Below are positions 55,025 through 61,411 of a stretch of DNA of 64,000 bases, in pieces. Numbering within the stretch: the stretch's first letter is position 1; each line of letters opens with the position of its first letter. Source of the stretch: Oenococcus kitaharae (lineage in GTDB: Bacteria; Bacillota; Bacilli; Lactobacillales; Lactobacillaceae). Made by a program: the position numbers and the translations under genes. The DNA lies in NCBI RefSeq assembly GCF_025758695.1, contig NZ_JANJQP010000002.1, positions 124,001-188,000 on the forward strand, read 5' to 3'. The notes beneath the pieces were generated by a model that worked only from the letters and a program-made list of their open reading frames with translations, was not told the DNA's origin and did no database searches.

Positions 55025-55828
55025 ATGATTAGATATAGCTTAGAACGTATTATTTGGACAAAACGCTTTTGGGGCGTTTTGTTTGTGTTAACTGTCATAA
55101 CTAGCGTTGATGCGATCCAACATGTCGTAATGGCAAGTGGACAATCTTTCACAAAAATTGCTTGGCTCTCAACTTTTATGGCTAGCAGTTTGGTTGCGGC
55201 ATATATCGGTCATTTATTGATTGCTTTCACGATTGGTTTATTTCCCGTCTGGATTTTGTTGGGATCTGGTTTTGCTTTGCTAAATGATTTTGAGTCCGGC
55301 CAAGCTTATAACGTGGCGAGTCGGGTAGGTGTGGCCAAGTTTCTGCGCGGCCATTATATCGGTGCTGGTATTAGCAGTGTGATTTTATTCGCTGTGCCTT
55401 TATTATGGAACGCCCTGCTCATTTATATTTTGAGATTATTTCCTTTTACGAGATGGGATGGTCAAGCACAAATGTTCCAGTCTGCACCAAAAATACCTAA
55501 ATATGATTTTTTACTCTGGCAATTTCGGCATCCTGCGGCAACCTTTTGGCTTTATCTAGCTTTGTTTTTGTTGGCCGCTTTTCTAGTCGGCATGTTGATG
55601 ATTTCTTTTAGTTTGATCCTGAATCGCTTTTATCAAGTCTTAACCGTTACAGTCTTAGCTACTGTCTTGTTAGGTAGCCAAATTTTCAATATAGGGACCT
55701 TGGTTCAGACCTTTGCACCTTTGGTACTTGTTCGAGATTGGGCGAATGCTTGGATAGACCTTCTTGCCATCTTGGCGATTTTTAGTTTGGCAATTTATTT
55801 TTGGCGCAAACGAGGAGAACTGGAATGA
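55025..55828 (+). CDS. ABC-2-type permease-like membrane protein 1
   Basis: 267 aa with about six helices and a conserved-looking loop SGQAYNVASRVGVAKFLRGH between helices 2 and 3. No named family recognised. It overlaps the next gene by ATGA. Probably part of the membrane pore driven by the ATPase encoded at 57.2 kb. Confidence 0.7.
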   Translation: MIRYSLERIIWTKRFWGVLFVLTVITSVDAIQHVVMASGQSFTKIAWLSTFMASSLVAAYIGHLLIAFTIGLFPVWILLGSGFALLNDFESGQAYNVASRVGVAKFLRGHYIGAGISSVILFAVPLLWNALLIYILRLFPFTRWDGQAQMFQSAPKIPKYDFLLWQFRHPAATFWLYLALFLLAAFLVGMLMISFSLILNRFYQVLTVTVLATVLLGSQIFNIGTLVQTFAPLVLVRDWANAWIDLLAILAIFSLAIYFWRKRGELE

Positions 55829-56526
55829 TTAAAAATCCACGCTTTTTGTTCTCGACTCTCCTGATGATTCTGTTCTTGGTCATCTGCTATGTCTTTGGTA
55901 TCTCTTGGTCGGCCATTACTTATCGAGATTGGTTAACATCTGAAGCTGGTGGTATCTACTTTTACCGGCTTAACTGGCAGACGGTTTTTTCAGTTATTTT
56001 CCTTATTTATTGGTCGATCAATATTGCGGTTCCGGTGCAGACTGTTGTACGTCTACAAAAAAGCAGTCTACTTTCCCGTATGTATATGATTAAGACATTG
56101 AAGCTCACTTTTGTGTTTGCCTTAATCTATTGGCTGTTACCTTGGACTCGTATTTTTCAATTTAATCCAAGTAGTGCAGAATTGGTGACTTTTTTAGTTC
56201 TATGGACGTTACAGGTCGCCTTATCTCTGGGCTGGACATTAATCATTATCTCTCTTGTACAAATTGTGATGAATTATACTTCTTGGTCTTCTATACTAAT
56301 AGGACTAATTATCAATACTGTGATGGCTGTGATTGCCTATCTTCCTCTGCCTCTTTTGAACAATTCGATTTTTTCTCAAACCCAAGTAACCCTTTTTGCC
56401 GCGCCTCACGCTTTAGGAGCGGGAATTAGCTACGCTACTTTTGGTTTATTTATTTATATAGTTATTCTTTTCTGTTTATACATTTTTTTTCAAAACAGTA
56501 TTCGGAGACGCGAATGGATAAAGTAA
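55825..56526 (+). CDS. ABC-2-type permease-like membrane protein 2
   Basis: 233 aa from the ATG that overlaps the previous stop, behind CGAGGAG. About six helices; the polar stretch VVRLQKSSLLSRMYMIK sits where ABC-2 permeases have a coupling helix. It ends inside the next gene. Confidence 0.7.
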   Translation: MIKNPRFLFSTLLMILFLVICYVFGISWSAITYRDWLTSEAGGIYFYRLNWQTVFSVIFLIYWSINIAVPVQTVVRLQKSSLLSRMYMIKTLKLTFVFALIYWLLPWTRIFQFNPSSAELVTFLVLWTLQVALSLGWTLIIISLVQIVMNYTSWSSILIGLIINTVMAVIAYLPLPLLNNSIFSQTQVTLFAAPHALGAGISYATFGLFIYIVILFCLYIFFQNSIRRREWIK

Positions 56527-57143
56527 ACTATGGATTACGCTTTGCTATCTTGAGCGTGATGGTCTTACTAACCTTTTTGATGCAGAGCCGAGGCCACCAA
56601 GCTGTCTATTTTTTTGATTATATGCACGTTAGTCTTGTTACTCGCATCTTCTTTTTTGGTTTGTTACTAACTAGTTTTTTGCCAATTGTTGGTAGTGTCA
56701 AAGAGTGGGAGACGGGTGCCACGCTGAATCAATTGATTCGTTATAAGGCACGTTGGCATTTACTCGTGAAGACCTACTTACGAAATGTCATGATTTTAAT
56801 TATTAATCCTCTGCTTATTCTGTTGGCTGACTTTTTCATTTTTGAAAAAAATGCCCTGTGGCCACAATTTTTTTCATTAATTATGGGCTACATTTTTTTT
56901 ACCAGTCTATATATGTTATTTGAACTGCTATTTTCACCGGGCCCAGCCTTACTGATTATTAGCGCGATTTTATTAACAGCTTTATTAGTTTTTCGATTAC
57001 CAGCTGGACTGGCCGCCTTCTTTTTGATTAATCACATCGCTGTGCCGATATGGAGCTACTTGGGTCTTTGTGTAGCAACCATATGTGTTTTGTGCATCTC
57101 GGCCCTCTTTTTGCAACGCAAAGAATTTTTTGGATCACACTAA
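56514..57143 (+). CDS. ABC-2-type permease-like membrane protein 3
   Basis: 209 aa with about six helices; the loop VKEWETGATLNQLIRYKARW resembles the equivalent loop of proteins 1 and 2. Three different small permeases with one ATPase is an uncommon composition. It overlaps protein 2 by 13 bp. Confidence 0.7.
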   Translation: MDKVNYGLRFAILSVMVLLTFLMQSRGHQAVYFFDYMHVSLVTRIFFFGLLLTSFLPIVGSVKEWETGATLNQLIRYKARWHLLVKTYLRNVMILIINPLLILLADFFIFEKNALWPQFFSLIMGYIFFTSLYMLFELLFSPGPALLIISAILLTALLVFRLPAGLAAFFLINHIAVPIWSYLGLCVATICVLCISALFLQRKEFFGSH

Positions 57144-57153
57144 GGAGATACAT

Positions 57154-57777
57154 ATGATTGAAGTTAAAAATATTATCAAAACCATTAACCATAAGACGGT
57201 CTTAGACAATCTATCTTTGACCTTCGAGACTGGCAAAATTTATGGGCTAAAAGGCCGAAACGGTGCTGGCAAAACGATGCTGCTGCGAGCGATTGCCGGC
57301 TTAATCCGTTTGGACTCAGGCAGTATTACTATTGATGGGAAAGTCCTGCACCGAGATATTGATTTTCCGTCTGAACTTGGTTTGCTCATTGAAAACAATA
57401 ATGTTCTGCCGGAATTCACTTTAAGAAAAAATCTCCTTTTACTGGCTAAAATTCGCAAAGTGGCTAGTCCGGAAATGATTGATGCGACAATCAAACGCGT
57501 GGGGTTGGATCCTACAGATAAGCGAAAGGTGCGTCAATATTCTTTAGGTATGAAGCAGCGGGCCGCGATTGCGCAAGCCCTGTTTGAAAAACCGAAATTG
57601 ATTTTATTAGATGAACCGACTAATGCGATTGATATTGAGGGCGTGAAAGAAATGCGCCGAATCTTTGAAGCGGAGAAGGAAGCCGGTGCCACGATTATTC
57701 TAGCAAGTCATAATCCAGAAGACTTGTCCATCTTGGCAGATCAGGTCTTCAATATGGAAGAAGGTAAATTAGTATGA
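57154..57777 (+). CDS. ABC transporter ATPase of the DUF2712-like cassette
   Basis: 207 aa from ATG 57154 (AAGGAG SD). Walker A GRNGAGKTM (~33), signature YSLGMKQR, Walker B LILLDEPTNAID and the switch His in ASHNPEDL. It resembles bacitracin/lantibiotic-type export ATPases (BcrA group). Its stop overlaps the next start. Confidence 0.9.
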   Translation: MIEVKNIIKTINHKTVLDNLSLTFETGKIYGLKGRNGAGKTMLLRAIAGLIRLDSGSITIDGKVLHRDIDFPSELGLLIENNNVLPEFTLRKNLLLLAKIRKVASPEMIDATIKRVGLDPTDKRKVRQYSLGMKQRAAIAQALFEKPKLILLDEPTNAIDIEGVKEMRRIFEAEKEAGATIILASHNPEDLSILADQVFNMEEGKLV

Positions 57778-58550
57778 GAAGCAGTAAAAAAGCCTCTTTA
57801 ATTGCTTTCATTATCATTGTCCTTGGCCTCTTTGGGCTGTTAAGCTACAATTTTTTGAGCCAAAGAATCAGCCAAAATGCTGCCAGAAATTATGTGCCTA
57901 AGGTTAAAAAAGTCGGTAAGGCAGGCCAATCAAACAATTATATAAACAGGAATCCAGCCAAAGCCATAACTCTGACAGGGCCTATCGATAGCAAAACGAT
58001 CGCTGATATAAAAGTAATTCCTGGTTTTTATGATGCACACCTGACTGGGGGGACAACACAATATTTCAACATGGATGGTTTGACACCTCAGCTGGATGAG
58101 CAAGGACTGCTCTTAATAGGTAATTTAACAACTAGTTTAGAAGCTGGTAGAACTATTCAATTAACACCGACGAAATTTAGTCCCTTAAAGAAACAAGGCG
58201 ATAGTTATGTCATTACTAATCCGGGTAATTACTTACCCGACGTTCAAATTCCGGTGGGCAGTTATCATGTCACGTATGAAGGCAAGATGTCTGTGCAGGA
58301 GCCACATGCTACAGATGGTAAGCCAGGTACAAATTTAAGCCTAGAGTTAACAAAGTATGATGGTTCTACAGTCATGCAAAGTGTCGAAAAAGATCATTTC
58401 CTTGTGGGACTCTATAAAGGACCAAGTAAACACGATGCAGGAATGAAAGAAGGGCTCTTGAGAGTCCAAAAAAATCGCCTTATACGAGTCAGTATGACAA
58501 ATGTCATTGATCCAAATCTAAAAATTCTTTTGACACCTATTAAAAAGTAA
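57774..58550 (+). CDS. Membrane-anchored extracellular protein of the DUF2712-like cassette
   Basis: 258 aa. One N-terminal helix (~8-28), then ~225 aa of probably extracellular beta-rich sequence (LTGPIDSKTIADIKVIPGFY, NPGNYLPDVQIPVGSYHVTY). No Cys and no sorting signal. Last gene of the cassette, coupled to the ATPase gene; could be an accessory or immunity-type factor. Family not recognised. Confidence 0.65.
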   Translation: MRSSKKASLIAFIIIVLGLFGLLSYNFLSQRISQNAARNYVPKVKKVGKAGQSNNYINRNPAKAITLTGPIDSKTIADIKVIPGFYDAHLTGGTTQYFNMDGLTPQLDEQGLLLIGNLTTSLEAGRTIQLTPTKFSPLKKQGDSYVITNPGNYLPDVQIPVGSYHVTYEGKMSVQEPHATDGKPGTNLSLELTKYDGSTVMQSVEKDHFLVGLYKGPSKHDAGMKEGLLRVQKNRLIRVSMTNVIDPNLKILLTPIKK

Positions 58551-58575
58551 TTTGTGTTGACAAAATGATGTTTTG

Positions 58576-58608
58576 AAAAAGCAAGGGATGCATAGTCCCT
58601 TGCTTTTT
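58576..58608. terminator. Bidirectional terminator
   Basis: AAAAAGCAAGGGA, 7 nt, TCCCTTGCTTTTT. It ends the DUF2712-like operon on the + strand and the small peptide gene on the minus strand, whose stop is six bases away. Confidence 0.92.
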
Positions 58609-58613
58609 TGCAC

Positions 58614-58724
58614 TCACTGTTGAGGTAACTCGTAAAATACCTGAAGACCATTAATAATACGATTAGTACCAACAATAATAACAATGCCGACTAACATTTT
58701 CAAAATTTCGCTGAATTTCCTCAT
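58614..58724 (-). CDS. Short hydrophobic peptide 1 (SHP-like), partner of the first Rgg
   Basis: 36 aa. Basic start MRKFSEILK, hydrophobic core MLVGIVIIVGT, then a 16 aa tail NRIINGLQVFYELPQQ. GIVIIVGT resembles the streptococcal SHP pheromone core DIIIIVGG. AAAGGA lies six bases before the ATG, an ideal SD, and a terminator follows the stop, so this is a real small gene. It is divergent from an rgg-type gene with 48 bp between starts, the classic rgg/shp layout. Unlike SHP2/SHP3 the core is not at the C-terminus, so processing may differ. Confidence 0.72.
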   Translation of the reverse strand: MRKFSEILKMLVGIVIIVGTNRIINGLQVFYELPQQ

Positions 58725-58760
58725 AAGCAATCCTTTCATTTTAAGCTACTCATTTTCGTC

Positions 58761-58767
58761 TATTATA
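58761..58767. promoter_or_regulatory. Overlapping divergent -10 elements, rgg1/peptide 1
   Basis: TATTATA contains TATTAT for the + strand rgg gene (ending six bases before its ATG) and TATAAT for the minus-strand peptide gene. The two polymerase sites exclude each other. No consensus -35 is found at the right distance for the peptide, as expected for an activator-dependent promoter. Confidence 0.6.
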
Positions 58768-58772
58768 GAGCT

Positions 58773-59645
58773 ATGTATGATCCTCGAACTCACTCACTAG
58801 GCACACAATTTAAAACCATCAGAAAAGAGCGGGGATATTCTGCAAGCACCGTGGCAGATGGTATTTTGTCTGTCTCGACTCTTTATAAATTTGAAGAAAA
58901 TGATGTGAATTTGTCTTTTATCAAAGTGGTTCAATTACTGGAAAAAATGCATGTTGATTTGGATGATTTCGTTCAAATCACAGATTCTAATTTCAATAAT
59001 GAGTATCAAATTTTTTTGAATCAGATGAATGTTTTATATAGCGAGAATAAGCTGGTTGATTTAGAGGACATTTTTATATCTCATTTGCATCAGTATCAGT
59101 CTAATAAAGACCATTTTGATCTCGTATGTGCTGCCACAACGATGGCTTTATTGAAGAATTTGAATCACAACTATCCAGTTAATCAAGCACTTGTTTCGGA
59201 CTTGACCAACTATTTGTTGAGAGTTGGTGGCTGGCAGAATTTTCAAATCACGGTTTTTGGCAATTGCTTGACGATTATCAGCTCACGCGTGATTGAGATC
59301 ATGGCTAAAGAGATGATTACTCAGCACGAGGAGCATAGGTTAAACTCAAAAAATTCAGAATATTTATTATTAGCTTTAGTCAACACGATTGATGCCATGA
59401 TTGACCGAAAAGATTTCATCTATGCTAAGGAATTGGTGAACGATATCGAGTCAATGGATATCCCAGAGATTTCTCTATTGGCACGGTTCAAACTCATTTT
59501 TTTAAAAAATCTTCTACTCTTAGACGCTGAGGAGGCCAAGAAAAGTAATGGTGCCTTACTCCTTTCACTTGATCGGCTCGGCTCCAAACAATTAGCTGCT
59601 GCTTACCAGGCTTATATGAATGAGTTTTATAGTCAGAATAATTGA
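58773..59645 (+). CDS. Rgg-family quorum-sensing regulator 1
   Basis: 290 aa, the normal Rgg length. N-terminal HTH (LGTQFKTIRKERGYSASTVA, then SVSTLYKFEENDVNLSF) and a ~220 aa all-helical, TPR-like peptide-binding region with WQNFQITVFGNCLTIISS near 150. Rgg proteins bind secreted, re-imported peptides and control adjacent promoters. It is paralogous to the regulator encoded 270 bp downstream. No SD; probably leaderless. Confidence 0.88.
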   Translation: MYDPRTHSLGTQFKTIRKERGYSASTVADGILSVSTLYKFEENDVNLSFIKVVQLLEKMHVDLDDFVQITDSNFNNEYQIFLNQMNVLYSENKLVDLEDIFISHLHQYQSNKDHFDLVCAATTMALLKNLNHNYPVNQALVSDLTNYLLRVGGWQNFQITVFGNCLTIISSRVIEIMAKEMITQHEEHRLNSKNSEYLLLALVNTIDAMIDRKDFIYAKELVNDIESMDIPEISLLARFKLIFLKNLLLLDAEEAKKSNGALLLSLDRLGSKQLAAAYQAYMNEFYSQNN

Positions 59646-59711
59646 TTTTAGGGTACAACAAAACCACTTCAGACGGATCGAACTTTCAATATACTTCCAA
59701 GACATAGATTT

Positions 59712-59834
59712 TTATTTTTGGAGATATTGCTGAGCGGACACGATTGGCTTAGATTTATGTTCCGCTTGAAGGCTGCCGCCGATTACAATAATTACGCCAA
59801 AAATGAGCAAAATTAAAGAACTCGCTTTTTTCAT
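59712..59834 (-). CDS. Short hydrophobic peptide 2 (SHP-like), partner of the second Rgg
   Basis: 40 aa. Basic start MKKASS, hydrophobic core LILLIFGVIIVIGG, then the tail SLQAEHKSKPIVSAQQYLQK. GVIIVIGG again resembles the SHP core DIIIIVGG; LQA-E also looks like a signal-peptidase site that would free a ~16 aa tail. GAGG lies ten bases before the ATG. It is divergent from the second rgg, with 83 bp between starts. The match in layout to peptide 1, despite different sequence, is the best evidence that both are real genes. Confidence 0.7.
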   Translation of the reverse strand: MKKASSLILLIFGVIIVIGGSLQAEHKSKPIVSAQQYLQK

Positions 59835-59898
59835 TTTGATTCTGCCTCGTCGTGCGGGATTCAATTTTTTATTTTTGTAATCCAGCACTCACCTTATT

Positions 59899-59908
59899 AT
59901 TATATTAT
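59899..59908. promoter_or_regulatory. Overlapping divergent -10 elements, rgg2/peptide 2
   Basis: ATTATATTAT: TATTAT (59903-59908) for the rgg gene and, on the other strand, TATAAT (59904-59899) for the peptide gene, as in the first module. The expected peptide -35 would fall inside the first codons of rgg2 and is not consensus. Confidence 0.55.
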
Positions 59909-59917
59909 TCTAGAGTT

Positions 59918-60790
59918 ATGGTGAAATTAGAAGCAAAAAAAATCGGTGAAACTTTTAGGCAATTGAGGAAAGAAGAGAAATATAAGGGGCCTGACCTCGT
60001 TGCTGGTATTACTTCTATTTCGTCATTGAATAAATTTGAGAAAGGTGATCTCAACCTTTCGTTTGCGAAAGTAATAATGCTCCTCGATAGGCTACATATA
60101 AGCGCTGATGAGTTTATTCAGTTAATTGAACCAGATTTTGGCCGCAGCTACCAGGATTTAATAAACAAAATCTACCAAGATTATGTTCATAAAGATATCA
60201 GAAGCCTAAGGGAGGCTCTGGATGATGTTGCTAAACGATATCAAAACGAGGAAAGTAATTTTGGCATATTGATACAAGCGGTGGTGGTTGCTTTGATTAA
60301 AGATCTGGATCCTAATTTTGTTGTAGAACCCGAGATTAATAATCAGCTATTTGATTATTTGATGGCAGTTGAAAACTGGGGCAATTTTCAAATTAGTATA
60401 TTTAATAATTGTCTGACCATTTTAAGTTCTCAAATGATTCATTCGATCATGAAGGAGCTTGCTTTTAAGATCAGCAAGATGGCTCATGTGCATGATAATC
60501 AAGAGTATGCTCTTACGGCAATTGTAAATGCTGTAGAAGTGTTGTTAAATCGAAACGATTTAGCCGGGGCACAACAATTAGTGAGATTTTTTGAGAATGC
60601 TCAATTGAGTCAAGAAGCAAGCGTGATTCGAATCAAGTTGGCTTTTTTCAAAAATCTTTTATCTAAAAATTCTGATGCATTACAAGATAATAGTTCGCTT
60701 ATTCATACGTTAAGAGTTATTGGCTCTAAGCAATTAGCGTCCTCTTATGAAGAATATCAAGAAAAATTTCTCCAAGAACACCCTTTTTAA
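59918..60790 (+). CDS. Rgg-family quorum-sensing regulator 2
   Basis: 290 aa from ATG 59918, preferred over an upstream in-frame ATG at 59852 that would run through the promoter. HTH (IGETFRQLRKEEKYKGPDLV, SISSLNKFEKGDLNLSF) and helical C-terminal region with WGNFQISIFNNCLTILSS aligned with regulator 1. It is the gene nearest the lactococcin 972-like locus and the best candidate for its regulator. Confidence 0.88.
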   Translation: MVKLEAKKIGETFRQLRKEEKYKGPDLVAGITSISSLNKFEKGDLNLSFAKVIMLLDRLHISADEFIQLIEPDFGRSYQDLINKIYQDYVHKDIRSLREALDDVAKRYQNEESNFGILIQAVVVALIKDLDPNFVVEPEINNQLFDYLMAVENWGNFQISIFNNCLTILSSQMIHSIMKELAFKISKMAHVHDNQEYALTAIVNAVEVLLNRNDLAGAQQLVRFFENAQLSQEASVIRIKLAFFKNLLSKNSDALQDNSSLIHTLRVIGSKQLASSYEEYQEKFLQEHPF

Positions 60791-60863
60791 ATTTGTGAAG
60801 AACTCGTTTTTTGCTACTAAAAAAAGATTTAAAAAGTGCTTTTTGATAGTATCTGATAATTTT

Positions 60864-60892
60864 GATCTGTGCTTAACAGATCGCTGTATAAA
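60864..60892 (+). promoter_or_regulatory. Bacteriocin promoter with inverted-repeat operator
   Basis: GATCTGT, GCTTA, ACAGATC (60864-60882) is a perfect 7+5+7 repeat over the -35 area (TTGATC 60862-60867). TATAAA follows at 60887-60892. A likely binding site for one of the two Rgg proteins; inferred. Confidence 0.6.
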
Positions 60893-60898
60893 GAAGCT

Positions 60899-60927
60899 AA
60901 GGTATCGAACTTAGTGCGCGATACCTT
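60899..60927 (+). promoter_or_regulatory. 5' UTR hairpin of the bacteriocin mRNA
   Basis: AAGGTATCG, 11 nt, CGATACCTT, a perfect 9 bp stem at the start of the expected transcript. No T-run, so it is more likely a stability or translation element than a terminator. Confidence 0.6.
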
Positions 60928-60987
60928 GATCTAATTAGTTATGAACTTTTGTTGTTTATTGATCATTATGATTGGAGATACTTAAAT

Positions 60988-61281
60988 ATGACTTTTGGAA
61001 GCAAAATTAAAAAAATTGTCATTGTGACTTTGACTGTTGGTACTTTTGGTTTTTCCACGATTGCTCTTGCTGCAAATGTTAGTGGAGGCACCTGGAACTA
61101 TGGCGTGGGGTGGAATGGTGACTATGGTTATTCGAACTATTATCATGGTAGCAGGTCGCACTGGTCAAAAGTTGTTAGAGGGTCGGAAACAAATACAAGC
61201 ACAGGAGCAGCTGGCCACTGGTCTAAAGCCAGTATCCAACACTTTCCCCCAACTAGAATGAGTTATTATTATGGGTTTTAG
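60988..61281 (+). CDS. Lactococcin 972-family bacteriocin precursor
   Basis: 97 aa from ATG 60988, behind GGAGA. Signal peptide ending near TIALA-A, mature part of ~68 aa. GGTWNYGVGW, YSNYYHGSRSHWSKVV, AGHWSKASI and the end MSYYYGF line up with lactococcin 972 (EGTW, YSNYHHGSKTHSATVV, AGVWAKATV, ASFYYNFW from memory). Lactococcin 972 binds lipid II and blocks septum formation in lactococci. The transporter genes that follow are the usual partners. Confidence 0.92.
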   Translation: MTFGSKIKKIVIVTLTVGTFGFSTIALAANVSGGTWNYGVGWNGDYGYSNYYHGSRSHWSKVVRGSETNTSTGAAGHWSKASIQHFPPTRMSYYYGF

Positions 61282-61311
61282 ATTGGTATGAACAAATAAT
61301 TCATCCAGAAC

Positions 61312-61345
61312 AAACAGGTTATTTCAAAATAATCTGTTTATTTTC
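61312..61345 (+). terminator. Hairpin/attenuator after the bacteriocin gene
   Basis: AAACAGGTTATT, a 4 nt loop, AATAATCTGTTT (one G-U pair), then ATTTTC. A leaky terminator here would keep transporter levels below bacteriocin levels. Confidence 0.6.
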
Positions 61346-61378
61346 AATAACTGTACTACAATAAGTGGTACAGTTATT
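61346..61378 (+). promoter_or_regulatory. 11 bp inverted repeat before the bacteriocin transporter gene
   Basis: AATAACTGTAC, 11 nt, GTACAGTTATT, perfect arms. It shares the CTGT...ACAG core with the repeat at the bacteriocin promoter, so the same regulator may bind. A second hairpin in the mRNA is the alternative. Confidence 0.5.
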
Positions 61379-61411
61379 ATGGACTTTTTGGTCATTTAGA
61401 GGGTTCTTGCC

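Noticed and set aside
60941-60985. 14-codon hydrophobic ORF (MNFCCLLIIMIGDT) ending three bases before the bacteriocin start
   Set aside because: No SD, and it overlaps the SD of the bacteriocin gene. It has neither the basic start nor the divergent layout of the two peptide genes. Probably chance, though translational coupling cannot be excluded.
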